Below are positions 9,323 to 17,347 of a stretch of 64,000 bases of DNA, piece after piece. Each line of letters opens with the position of its first letter. The stretch's first letter is position 1. The stretch comes from Micromonospora sp. AMSO31t (GTDB lineage: Bacteria; Actinomycetota; Actinomycetes; Mycobacteriales; Micromonosporaceae). The stretch is from positions 1-64,000 of the forward strand of contig NZ_WBKT01000009.1 in assembly GCF_008868175.1 (NCBI RefSeq), written 5' to 3'. The notes beneath the pieces are model-generated. The model made no database searches. It saw only the letters and a program-made list of their open reading frames with translations, and had not been told where the DNA came from. The position numbers and the translations under genes were made by a program.

Positions 9323-10903
9323 TCAGCGGAACCTCAGGGCGGTCGGGCCCTGCACCTTCGAGCCGCGGCGCTGCTTGGCCGGCATGGCGGCGAGCTTCTC
9401 GCGCAGCTCGACGGCGTAGGCGGCGAGCGCCTCCACCAGGTCGGGCACCGAGGCGTGCGGCGGCTGCACGTCGACCCGCAGGCCGAACTCCGTCGCGGTC
9501 TCCGCCGTCTTGGGCCCGATAACGGCAACAACCGTACGCGCGTGCGGCTTCCCGGCGATGCCGACCAGGTTCCGGACGGTCGAGGACGAGGTGAAGAGCA
9601 CCGCGTCGAACCCGCCCGACTTGATCGCGTCGCGGATCTCGGCGGGCGGCGGCGCGGCCCGCACGGTCCGGTACGCGGTCACGTCGTCGACCTCCCAGCC
9701 CCGCTCGGTGAGCCCGGCGGCCAGGGTCTCGGTGGCGATGTCGGCGCGCGGCAGCAGCACCCGGCCGACCGGGTCGAGGATCTCGTCGTGCGGCGAGAAC
9801 TCGGCCAGCAGGCCCTCGGAGGACTGCTCCCCGGAGGGGATCAGCTCCGGCTGGATGCCGAAGGCGCGGACCGCCTCGGCGGTGGCCTCGCCGATGCAGG
9901 CGATCTTGACGCCGCCGAAGTGGCGGGCGTCCAGGCCGTGCTCGGCGAACTTCTCCCAGACCGCGCGGACCGCGTTCACCGAGGTGAAGATCACCCAGGC
10001 GTACCGGCCGTCGACCAGGCCCTTGACGGCCCGCTCCATCTGGGCCGGGGTGCGCGGCGGCTCGACCGCGATGGTCGGCACCTCGCACGGGATCGCCCCG
10101 TACGCGCGCAGCCGCGCGCTCATGGCGCCGGCCTGCTCCTTGGTGCGGGGGACGAGCACCTTCCAGCCGTACAGCGGCCGGTTCTCCCACCAGCTCAGCT
10201 TGTCCCGCTCGGTGACGCCCGCGCCGACGGTGAGCACGACCCGGCCGGTGAAGCCGAGCGCCGCCGCGACGAAGGAGTCGACGGTCGACGTGGTGGTGTA
10301 CTGCGTCTCTCCGGTGCCGTCACCGGTCACCGCGACGGCGGTGGTGCCCTCCACCCCGGCGGCCAGCAGGCCGTCCCGGATGGCGGCCAGGTCACCGGCG
10401 TCCACGGCGACGGCCAGGGAGCCCCGGGCCACGGCGGCGGCCAGCGCGTCGAAGTCCAGCGTGGTGACGTCCTCGACGTCGGCGGCGGTGCGCACGCCGG
10501 CCAGCGGCACACCGGCGTAGGTGGCCACACCCTCGGCCTGGCCGACGCCCGGCACCACCTCGAAGTGCGCGGCGGTGCGCGCCACCGCCTGCACCTCCTT
10601 GACCACCGAGTCGTGGCCGAACGGGTCACCGGCGACCAGGTGCACGGCGTTCTGGCCGGACCGGGCCGCGGAGATCAGCACCTTCGCCACGTCCCCCGGC
10701 ACACCCTCGGCGGGGCTGAACTCGGCATCGGGCCTGGCCTGGGCGCGGACGTGCTCCAGCAGCGACTCGGGGACTCCCCGGTCGTACACCACCTGGTCGG
10801 CGTCGACCAGGGCGTCCAGCGCCCGGCGGGTCAGCAGGCCCGGGTCGCCGGGACCGGCCCCGACGAACGCGATCCGGCCTACGGGCTTACGGGTGCGGGT
10901 CAT
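9323..10903 (-). CDS. hemD: Uroporphyrinogen-III synthase fused to a degenerate CobA-type methyltransferase domain
   Basis: 526-aa fusion. The C-terminal half (about 255-500) is HemD, which cyclises and inverts ring D of hydroxymethylbilane. The N-terminal half (about 8-250) has the uroporphyrinogen-III methyltransferase fold: [48 protein letters not shown] and [14 protein letters not shown]. The usual CobA core motif RLKGGDPFxFGRGGEE is replaced by [17 protein letters not shown], so SAM methyltransferase activity is doubtful. Such CysG/HemD fusions are common in actinobacteria. It overlaps hemC by 4 nt (ATGA) and sits within the heme operon, which favours a heme rather than siroheme role. 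Confidence 0.92.
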   Translation of the reverse strand: MTRTRKPVGRIAFVGAGPGDPGLLTRRALDALVDADQVVYDRGVPESLLEHVRAQARPDAEFSPAEGVPGDVAKVLISAARSGQNAVHLVAGDPFGHDSVVKEVQAVARTAAHFEVVPGVGQAEGVATYAGVPLAGVRTAADVEDVTTLDFDALAAAVARGSLAVAVDAGDLAAIRDGLLAAGVEGTTAVAVTGDGTGETQYTTTSTVDSFVAAALGFTGRVVLTVGAGVTERDKLSWWENRPLYGWKVLVPRTKEQAGAMSARLRAYGAIPCEVPTIAVEPPRTPAQMERAVKGLVDGRYAWVIFTSVNAVRAVWEKFAEHGLDARHFGGVKIACIGEATAEAVRAFGIQPELIPSGEQSSEGLLAEFSPHDEILDPVGRVLLPRADIATETLAAGLTERGWEVDDVTAYRTVRAAPPPAEIRDAIKSGGFDAVLFTSSSTVRNLVGIAGKPHARTVVAVIGPKTAETATEFGLRVDVQPPHASVPDLVEALAAYAVELREKLAAMPAKQRRGSKVQGPTALRFR

Positions 10904-11868
10904 TCTGTGCTCCCAAATTGCTGGGTCCCCGGGCCGGTGTGTCCTTCTTGGCCGAGGATCGAGTCGGCGCCGAGTTCGAGGAGTTCGGCGGCGAGTGCCT
11001 TGCCGATCTCCGCCGCGTCGGCGGGCGTTCCGGTGCGGGACAGCCGGAGATCACGGGTGCCGTCCGGGCTGATCACCGCCCCGCGCAGGTAGATCTCCTC
11101 ACCGGCGTCACCCTCGGCGAGTTCGCCGTAGGCGGCGACGGGTGCGCTGCACCCGGCCTCCAGGGTGGCCAGCAGTGCCCGCTCCGCGACGACCGCGGCA
11201 CGGGACGGTGCGTGGTCGAGCATGCCGAGCAGCTCGACCAGGTCCTGATCGTCGATCCGGCACTCCACGGCCAGCGCGCCCTGGGCGGGCGCGGGCAGCA
11301 TGAGCATCGGGTCGAGCGTCTCGGTGATCACGTCGGCGCGGCCGAGCCGGGTGAGCCCGGCCCGGGCCAGCACGACGGCGTCGAGGTCGGCGTCCGGGCC
11401 GAGCACCCGGCCGAGCCGGGTGTCGACGTTGCCCCGGATCGGGGTGACCTCCAGTTGCAGGCCGAGGGCGTGCAACTGGGCCATGCGGCGCAGCGCGCCG
11501 GTGCCGACCCGCGCGCCGGGCGGCAGCTCGGCGAGGGTGCGGCCGTCCCGGGCGATCAACGCGTCCCGCGGGTCCTGCCGGGGCGGCACGGCGGCGATGT
11601 GCAGGCCGGGCGCCGCCGCGGTGGGCAGGTCCTTGTACGAGTGGACGGCGAAGTCGATCTCCCGGGCGGTCAGCGCGTCCCGCAGCGCGGAGACGAAGAC
11701 GCCGACGCCGAGCCGGTGCACCGGGGCCGTGGAGCGGTCACCGGCGGTCACCACCTGGACCAGTTCGACCGGGCGGCCGGTGGCCGCGGTGAGCGCCTCG
11801 GCGACGTGGCCGGACTGGGCCATCGCCAGGGCGCTGCCCCGGGTGCCGAGGCGCAGGGGGGCGGTCAT
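10900..11868 (-). CDS. hemC: Hydroxymethylbilane synthase (porphobilinogen deaminase)
   Basis: Polymerises four porphobilinogen units into hydroxymethylbilane using a covalent dipyrromethane cofactor. The 322-aa protein starts LRLGTRGSALAMAQSGHVAEAL. It contains HSYKDLPT near residue 75, ALRRMAQL, the GNVDTRL segment, and the cofactor-carrying Cys in LEAGCSAPVAAYGEL (about residue 243). Start and stop codons overlap those of hemA upstream and hemD downstream by 4 nt each, so translation is probably coupled along the operon. Confidence 0.97.
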   Translation of the reverse strand: MTAPLRLGTRGSALAMAQSGHVAEALTAATGRPVELVQVVTAGDRSTAPVHRLGVGVFVSALRDALTAREIDFAVHSYKDLPTAAAPGLHIAAVPPRQDPRDALIARDGRTLAELPPGARVGTGALRRMAQLHALGLQLEVTPIRGNVDTRLGRVLGPDADLDAVVLARAGLTRLGRADVITETLDPMLMLPAPAQGALAVECRIDDQDLVELLGMLDHAPSRAAVVAERALLATLEAGCSAPVAAYGELAEGDAGEEIYLRGAVISPDGTRDLRLSRTGTPADAAEIGKALAAELLELGADSILGQEGHTGPGTQQFGSTE

Positions 11869-13226
11869 CGCGCACCTCCGGTGGGCGGGGTGGTGTCGGC
11901 CGGCATGACGATCTCCGCCTCCACCACGTCGGGGACGGTGTCGACCGGGGAGGTCTGGGGCACCTGAAGGTCGAACAGCTCGCGCAGCAGGGCGGCGTAC
12001 TGGTCGCCGCCCGGCTCGGCCGCGAGCTGGCGGACCCGGACGGTGGGCTGGTGCAGCAGCCGCTGCACCACCCGGTGCACGGTGCGGGCGACCTCGGCGC
12101 GCTGGTCGTCGGTGAGGTCCGGGCGGCGCTGGGCCAGCCGGCGCAGCTCGGCGGTGACCACGTCGTCGGCGCGCCCGCGCAGGGCCGCCACGGTGGGGGC
12201 CACGTCGGCGCCGCGCAGCCAGCTCAGGAACGCCTCGACCTCGCCGGCCACGATCCGGGCCACCTCGGCGGCGTCGGCGGTGGCCGGGCCGTCGGCGAGG
12301 ATCCCCGCCATCCGGTCGATGTCGATCACCTCGACGCCGGGCAGCGCGGCGACGCCCTCCTCGACGTCGCGCGGGACGGCCAGGTCGAGCAGGACCAGCG
12401 GGCCGCGGGCGGCGTCCCGGCGGGCCAGCGCCCGGGTCACCACGTCGCGGGTGAGGACCGGCTCGGTGGCCGCGGTGGCGGCCACCACGATGTCCACTGT
12501 GCTGAGGGCCTCGACCAGCCCGGTCATCGGCACGGCGGTCGCCCCGTAGGACTCGGCCAGCCGGACGGCCCGCTCGGCGCCCCGGTTGGTGACGGTGAGC
12601 GGGCCGGCGCCCAGCCGGGAGAGCGTGGCCACGCCCAGCGAGCCCATCGCCCCGGCGCCGACCACCATGGCGGGCCGGCCGGTCAGGTCGCCGTCGAGCA
12701 GGCCGGCGGCCAGGTCGAGGGCGGCGGTGACCACGCTCTGCCCGGCCCGGTCGATGTTGGTCTCGGCGTGCGCGCGCTTGCCCACGCGCAGCGCCTGCTG
12801 CATGAGCTCGTGCAGGAGCCGGCCGGCGGAGTCGGCGCCGCTGGCCGAGTGGTAGGCGTCGCGGAGCTGGCCGAGGATCTGCGCCTCGCCGACCACCATC
12901 GAGTCCAGCCCGGTGGCCACCCGGAAGACGTGGTCGACGGCGGCGGCGTCGTAGTGCACGTAGAGGTGGGCGGCGAGCGCCGCCGGCGGGGCGCCGGCCT
13001 GCTCGGCCAGGACCGCGCAGATGTCACCGAGGCCGCCGTGGAAGCCGGTGACGGCCGCGTACACCTCGACGCGGTTGCAGGTGGAGACCAGGACGGCCTC
13101 GGCGACGTACGGCTGGGCGACCAGGCGGTCCAGGGTGCGGGTGAGGTCCGCGGGCGGGACCGCCAGCTGCTCCAGCGTGGCGACCGGGGCGGTGCGGTAG
13201 GACGCGCCGACGACGAGCAGTTTCAC
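11865..13226 (-). CDS. hemA: Glutamyl-tRNA reductase
   Basis: NADPH-dependent reduction of glutamyl-tRNA to glutamate-1-semialdehyde, the committed step of C5-pathway heme synthesis. The 453-aa protein has the catalytic Cys in VLVSTCNRVEVYA (about residue 50) and the typical VGEAQILGQLRDAY helix. The NADPH Rossmann segment is MVVGAGAMGSLGVATLSRLG, followed by LLDLAVPRDVEEGV. A C-terminal dimerisation helix carries RVVQRLLHQPTVRVRQLA. It overlaps rex by 4 nt and hemC by 4 nt. Sharing an operon with Rex ties the pathway to the NADH/NAD+ ratio. Confidence 0.97.
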   Translation of the reverse strand: MKLLVVGASYRTAPVATLEQLAVPPADLTRTLDRLVAQPYVAEAVLVSTCNRVEVYAAVTGFHGGLGDICAVLAEQAGAPPAALAAHLYVHYDAAAVDHVFRVATGLDSMVVGEAQILGQLRDAYHSASGADSAGRLLHELMQQALRVGKRAHAETNIDRAGQSVVTAALDLAAGLLDGDLTGRPAMVVGAGAMGSLGVATLSRLGAGPLTVTNRGAERAVRLAESYGATAVPMTGLVEALSTVDIVVAATAATEPVLTRDVVTRALARRDAARGPLVLLDLAVPRDVEEGVAALPGVEVIDIDRMAGILADGPATADAAEVARIVAGEVEAFLSWLRGADVAPTVAALRGRADDVVTAELRRLAQRRPDLTDDQRAEVARTVHRVVQRLLHQPTVRVRQLAAEPGGDQYAALLRELFDLQVPQTSPVDTVPDVVEAEIVMPADTTPPTGGAR

Positions 13227-13960
13227 GTGCCGATCGCCTCCTGGGTGTCGGTGGCCGCGAGCCCGCCGGGGAGCGCGGTCAGCGACGCCTTGCGGTGTTC
13301 GTGGAAGGACAGGATCTGCAGCTCGATCGCGAGGTCGACCTTGCGCACGTCGACTCCCTCCGGAACCGAGAGTACGCAGGGTGCGAAGTTGAGGATGCTC
13401 GTCACGCCGACCGCGACGAGCTGATCGGCGACCGCCTGCGCGGCCGGCGCCGGGGTGGCGATCACGCCGATCGAGATCGACTCCTCGACGGCGACCCGCG
13501 CCAGCTCGTCGACGTGCCGGACGACCAGCCCGTTGATCTCCTCACCGACCCGGGAGGGGTCGGCGTCGAAGAGCGCGGCGATCCGGAAGCCGCGGCTGGC
13601 GAAGCCGTCGTAGCCGGCCAGGGCGTGACCGAGGTTACCCACGCCGACCAGCGCGACCGAGCGGCACTGGGTGAGGCCGAGCACCGACTCGATCTGCTCG
13701 ATCAGCAGCGTGACGTCGTAGCCGACGCCCCGGGTGCCGTACGAGCCGAGGTGGGAGAGGTCCTTGCGGAGCTTCGCCGAGTTGACCCCGGCGGCGTTGG
13801 CCAGCCCCTCGCTGGAGACCGTCTCGTGGCCGGTGTCGGCGAGCGCGTGCAGCGCGCGGAGGTATTCCGGAAGCCGCGCGACGGTGGCCTCGGGCAGGTC
13901 CGGGAGCGCCGGTACGGCACCGGCGCGGCCGGGCGCGCCTGGGTGACGGTGCTGACTCAT
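13223..13960 (-). CDS. rex: Redox-sensing transcriptional repressor Rex
   Basis: Dimeric repressor that senses NADH/NAD+ and leaves DNA when NADH binds. The 245-aa protein has an N-terminal winged helix (ATVARLPEYLRALHALADTG, then SSEGLANAAGVNSAKLRKDLSHLGSYGTRGVGY) and a C-terminal Rossmann domain (VALVGVGNLGHALAGYDGF). It ends with the swap helix in IELQILSFHEHRK. ATG 13960 gives the usual family length; an in-frame upstream extension of 61 residues is non-homologous and runs into the operator region. It is first in the heme operon and overlaps hemA by 4 nt. A Rex-type operator lies 120 nt upstream, indicating autoregulation and control of hem genes. Confidence 0.96.
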   Translation of the reverse strand: MSQHRHPGAPGRAGAVPALPDLPEATVARLPEYLRALHALADTGHETVSSEGLANAAGVNSAKLRKDLSHLGSYGTRGVGYDVTLLIEQIESVLGLTQCRSVALVGVGNLGHALAGYDGFASRGFRIAALFDADPSRVGEEINGLVVRHVDELARVAVEESISIGVIATPAPAAQAVADQLVAVGVTSILNFAPCVLSVPEGVDVRKVDLAIELQILSFHEHRKASLTALPGGLAATDTQEAIGT

Positions 13961-14079
13961 GAGACTCCGTGCGGTGCGATCCTCGACCAGCGACGGTGAC
14001 CGGTCGTTCCGGGACTCCCGCTGGCGACCGATGTTGCCGGCTGTGCTAGCAGGGCGCGTCGGAACTACAGAGTAGGCGC

Positions 14080-14097
14080 TTGTGAAGAGGTGCACAA
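14080..14097. promoter_or_regulatory. Rex operator (ROP) upstream of rex-hem operon
   Basis: TTGTGAAGAGGTGCACAA matches the known Rex site TTGTGAA-N4-TTCACAA with a single mismatch (G for T) in the right half. It lies 120 nt before the rex start in the 391-bp gap between rex and the divergent histidine kinase gene. Recognition is by comparison with the published consensus; binding is inferred. Confidence 0.8.
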
Positions 14098-14351
14098 ATC
14101 GCGATCTTGCTAGCTCGCGACGCGCCTCCACCTGCCACTCCATTCCTACAAGATCGATAGACGGAGCTCCCTCGGCACCGCGTGGCGATTATTGCTCAAT
14201 CCCGACTTCTCTGACCAATCGCGCGCGCCCGGTAGCGCTGTGTCATCGTCGGGGAGAGGCGCGGGTCACTCCGGCAGGTAGGGAGAACCCCACCCCGGAG
14301 AGGCCCGCGCACGGGATGGGTCGGGCCGCCCCGGGCCCATAGCCTCAAAAC

Positions 14352-15656
14352 ATGACCGCCGTACCGCTGGGCGCCGCGCCCACCCCCACCACACCCGTCC
14401 GGGGCCTCGTCCGCCAACTCCTGAGCGACTCCGGCTACGTGCTCTTCAGCCTCCCGCTGGCGCTGGTCGGCTTCGTGCTCGCCGTGGCGGGGATCTCGCT
14501 CACCGCCGGGCTGCTGGTCACCACGCTCGGCCTGCCGGTCCTCGCCGGCACCCTGTACGTGGCCCGGGGGCTGGCCGACCTGGAGCGGTTGCGCCTGCCC
14601 GCAGTGCTCCGCAAGCCCCGGGTCCGCCCGATCTACCTGGCGCCCCAGCGGGGTTCCGGCTACTGGCGGCGCGTCCTGACCCCGATGCGCGACCCGCAGT
14701 CCTGGCTCGACCTGCTGCACGCCTTCGTGCGGCTGGTGGTGACCCTGCCCACCTTCGTGGTGGTGGTGGTCTGGTGGGCGCTGGCCCTGACCGGCACGCT
14801 CTACGGCGCGTACGACTGGGCCATCCCGCGCGGCCCCGGCGACCAGGACCTCAGCCAGCTCCTCGGGATGGGCGACGGGACCGGGGCACGGATCGCCCTG
14901 AACTCCGCGATCGGGGTGTTCGCCCTGTTCACCCTGCCCCTGGTGGCCCGGGCCTGCGCCAAGATCCAGGGCGGCCTGGCCTACTCGCTGCTGACCGGGG
15001 TGGCCGAGATGCGGCAGCGGATCACCACGCTGGAGGAGCAGAAGCGTGCCGCCGTGTCCGCCGAGGCGTCCGCCCTACGCCGGCTGGAGCGGGACATCCA
15101 CGACGGCCCGCAGCAGCGCCTGGTCCGCCTCGCCATGGACCTCAGCCGGGCCCGCCAGCAGCTCGCCGCCGACCCGGAGGCGGCCCGGCGGACCCTCGAC
15201 GAGGCGGTCACCCAGACCCGGGACACCCTCGACGAGCTGCGCGCCCTCTCCCGGGGCATCGCCCCGCCGATCCTGGTCGACCGGGGCCTGCCCAGCGCCC
15301 TGGCCGCGCTGGCCGCCCGCGCCCTGGTCCCCACCGAACTGGTGGTCGACGACGAGCTGGGCACCGCCGGCGGGCGGCTCGACCCGGCGCTGGAGAGCAC
15401 CGCCTACTTCGTGGTGGCCGAGGCGTTGACGAACGTCGCGAAGCACAGCCGGGCGGACGCCTGCCGGGTCGAGGTGACCCGGAAGGTCGGCCGGCTGGAG
15501 ATCACCGTGGCCGACGACGGGATCGGCGGCGCCCACCTGGCCAAGGGGCACGGGCTGAACGGCATCGCCGACCGGGTCCGGGCCGCCGGCGGGACCCTGG
15601 AGGTGGCCAGCCCGAGCGGCGGACCGACCCGGATCCACGCGGAACTTCCCCGGTGA
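14352..15656 (+). CDS. Sensor histidine kinase, NarL/DesK class with membrane sensor domain
   Basis: 434-aa membrane kinase. The N-terminal half (about 25-215) contains about four hydrophobic segments of the actinobacterial 'putative sensor' type. The dimerisation and phosphoacceptor helix of HisKA_3 type is LERDIHDGPQQRLVRLAMDL, with the phospho-His about residue 253. A compact HATPase domain follows: VVAEALTNVAKHSRADACRV, VADDGIGGAHLAKGHGLNGIADRV. The response regulator gene begins 90 nt after it. The signal is unknown; the shared 391-bp upstream gap with rex is the only visible regulatory context. Confidence 0.9.
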   Translation: MTAVPLGAAPTPTTPVRGLVRQLLSDSGYVLFSLPLALVGFVLAVAGISLTAGLLVTTLGLPVLAGTLYVARGLADLERLRLPAVLRKPRVRPIYLAPQRGSGYWRRVLTPMRDPQSWLDLLHAFVRLVVTLPTFVVVVVWWALALTGTLYGAYDWAIPRGPGDQDLSQLLGMGDGTGARIALNSAIGVFALFTLPLVARACAKIQGGLAYSLLTGVAEMRQRITTLEEQKRAAVSAEASALRRLERDIHDGPQQRLVRLAMDLSRARQQLAADPEAARRTLDEAVTQTRDTLDELRALSRGIAPPILVDRGLPSALAALAARALVPTELVVDDELGTAGGRLDPALESTAYFVVAEALTNVAKHSRADACRVEVTRKVGRLEITVADDGIGGAHLAKGHGLNGIADRVRAAGGTLEVASPSGGPTRIHAELPR

Positions 15657-15745
15657 CAGCCGACGCCCGTGATTCGGCCTCCGGCGGCGCTCCGGACCGG
15701 ATGAGGGCCGCACTGTGGGTCCTGGACGTGGTAGACACCGGACCC

Positions 15746-16408
15746 ATGCGGGTGGTGATCGCGGACGACGCCGTACTGCTCCGGGAGGGGCTGGTGCGGC
15801 TGCTGACCGAGTCGGGACACGAGGTGGTGGCCGCCGTCGGTGACGGGGACGCCCTGGTCGAGGCGGTGGTGGCGCACCGGCCGGACGTCTCGGTGGTGGA
15901 CGTGCGGATGCCGCCGTCGCACACGGACGAGGGGTTGCGGGCCGCCGTGGAGGCCCGCCGGCGGGTGCCGCGTACGCCGGTGCTGGTGCTCTCCCAGTAC
16001 GTCGAGGTGTCGTACGCCGACGACCTGCTGGCGACCACGGGCGGCGGGGCCGGCGGGGGCGGGATCGGCTACCTGCTCAAGGACCGGGTGGCCGCGATCG
16101 ACGAGTTCCTGGACGCGCTGGCCCGGGTGGCCGCCGGCGGCACGGTGCTGGACCCGGAGGTGATCAGCCAGCTCCTGGTGCGGCGCCGCCGCAACGACCC
16201 GCTGGCCGAGCTGACCCCCCGCGAACGGGAGGTGCTGGCCCTGATGGCCGAGGGCCGCTCGAACACCGCCATCGCCCGCGCGCTCGTGGTCAGCGACGGC
16301 GCCGTCGAGAAGCACGTCCGCAACATCTTCACCAAGCTGGACCTGCCTCCGGACGCCACCAACCACCACCGCCGGGTCCTCGCGGTCCTCACCCACCTCC
16401 GCGCCTGA
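15746..16408 (+). CDS. LuxR/NarL-family response regulator
   Basis: 220-aa partner of the upstream kinase. The receiver domain (about 1-125) has the acidic pocket in VVIADDAVLL, the phospho-Asp in SVVDVRMPP (about residue 52) and the Lys in GYLLKDRV. A Gly-rich insert (TTGGGAGGGG) before the Lys is a mild oddity. The C-terminal LuxR HTH is TPREREVLALMAEGRSNTAIARALVVSDGAVEKHVRNIFTKL. ATG 15746 puts the first beta strand at the N-terminus; an in-frame ATG at 15701 would add 15 residues. It ends 16 nt from a convergent HAD gene. Confidence 0.92.
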   Translation: MRVVIADDAVLLREGLVRLLTESGHEVVAAVGDGDALVEAVVAHRPDVSVVDVRMPPSHTDEGLRAAVEARRRVPRTPVLVLSQYVEVSYADDLLATTGGGAGGGGIGYLLKDRVAAIDEFLDALARVAAGGTVLDPEVISQLLVRRRRNDPLAELTPREREVLALMAEGRSNTAIARALVVSDGAVEKHVRNIFTKLDLPPDATNHHRRVLAVLTHLRA

Positions 16409-16423
16409 GGCGGGCGGCGCCGG

Positions 16424-17071
16424 TCAGCACGCCTGGGCGAGGGTGACCGCCTCGGTGAGCGTGTCGGCCACCGGGTGGCCGGAGGTGCGCAGGCGGGCCG
16501 GGTCGGACAGGCCGCCGGTGTAGAGGACGCAGCGGGCACCCACGGAGAGGGCGGCGTCGGCGTCGTCGAGGGAGTCGCCGATGAGCACGACGTGCCGGCC
16601 GTCGAGGCCCAGCTCGGCGAGGTGCTTCTCCAGCCATTCCGCCTTCGGGCCGCCGCCGATCGCGGCCCGCAGCCCGTCCACCCGGGTGAAGTGCGGGGTC
16701 AGCCCGTACGTGTGCACGGTGGGGACCAGCTCGTCGTGGAACCACATGGACAGCAGCGACTGGCTGCCCGGCCAGGCGGCGATCGCGGCGGTCGCGTCGG
16801 CGGCCAGCGCGCAGCTCGTCAACCCGGCCCGGTACGCCTCGTGGAAGACCCGGTCGAGCCGGCCGAACGCCTCGTCGTCGATGGCCTGGCCGAGCATCTC
16901 CGCGTAGTAGTCGGCGATCGGGCGGCGGAACCGGACGCGGTGCTCGTCGGCGGTGACCGCCGGGCCCCCGGCGCTGGCGAAGGCGACGTTGGTGGCCCGC
17001 ACCACCAGGTCGAGGTCGTCGAGGAGGGTTCCGTTCCAGTCCCACACCAGGTGGCGGCGCGCAGCGGTCAT
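16424..17071 (-). CDS. HAD-family hydrolase (phosphatase-like)
   Basis: 215-aa haloacid-dehalogenase superfamily phosphatase, phosphoglycolate-phosphatase-like. Motif I is VWDWNGTLLDD: the first Asp is the nucleophile and the second position is Asn rather than Asp, as in a subset of the family. A helical cap follows (about 20-95). Motif IV is VLIGDSLDDADAALSVGARCVLYTGG. The substrate is not predictable. It is the last gene of a three-gene minus-strand cluster (acyl-CoA synthetase, glutaredoxin, HAD), 21 nt after the glutaredoxin stop. Confidence 0.88.
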   Translation of the reverse strand: MTAARRHLVWDWNGTLLDDLDLVVRATNVAFASAGGPAVTADEHRVRFRRPIADYYAEMLGQAIDDEAFGRLDRVFHEAYRAGLTSCALAADATAAIAAWPGSQSLLSMWFHDELVPTVHTYGLTPHFTRVDGLRAAIGGGPKAEWLEKHLAELGLDGRHVVLIGDSLDDADAALSVGARCVLYTGGLSDPARLRTSGHPVADTLTEAVTLAQAC

Positions 17072-17092
17072 CGGTGCACTGTAAGGGGCAGG

Positions 17093-17347
17093 TCAGAGCT
17101 GCGGGGTGGTCAGGTCCCGCAGCAGCCGCTCCTCCTCGACCCGCCAGTAGCCGTGCTCCTTGCCGTCGAGCAGCACCACCGGCAGCCGGTCGCCGTAGTC
17201 GCGCTCCAGGTCGAGGTCGCCCGTCACGTCCTTCTCGACCCAGCGGTCCCCGGTGACCGCCACCACCCGGTCGAGCGCCGCCTTCGCGTCCTCGCAGAGG
17301 TGGCAGCCGGGCCGGGTGATGAGGGTGAGCCGGGCGTCACTGGACAT
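17093..17347 (-). CDS. Glutaredoxin-like small thioredoxin-fold protein
   Basis: 84-aa thioredoxin-fold protein of the DUF836/glutaredoxin-2 type. It begins LTLITRPGCHLCEDAKAALD, with the CxxC redox pair at about residues 15-18. The DRLPVVLLDGKEHG segment supplies the cis-Pro loop. In a mycothiol-using organism the physiological partner is probably not glutathione. Its ATG lies inside the 3' end of the acyl-CoA synthetase gene (11-nt overlap), indicating coupled translation. The same small protein sits between the rex-hem and bldN blocks in other actinomycetes, as far as I recall. Confidence 0.88.
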   Translation of the reverse strand: MSSDARLTLITRPGCHLCEDAKAALDRVVAVTGDRWVEKDVTGDLDLERDYGDRLPVVLLDGKEHGYWRVEEERLLRDLTTPQL

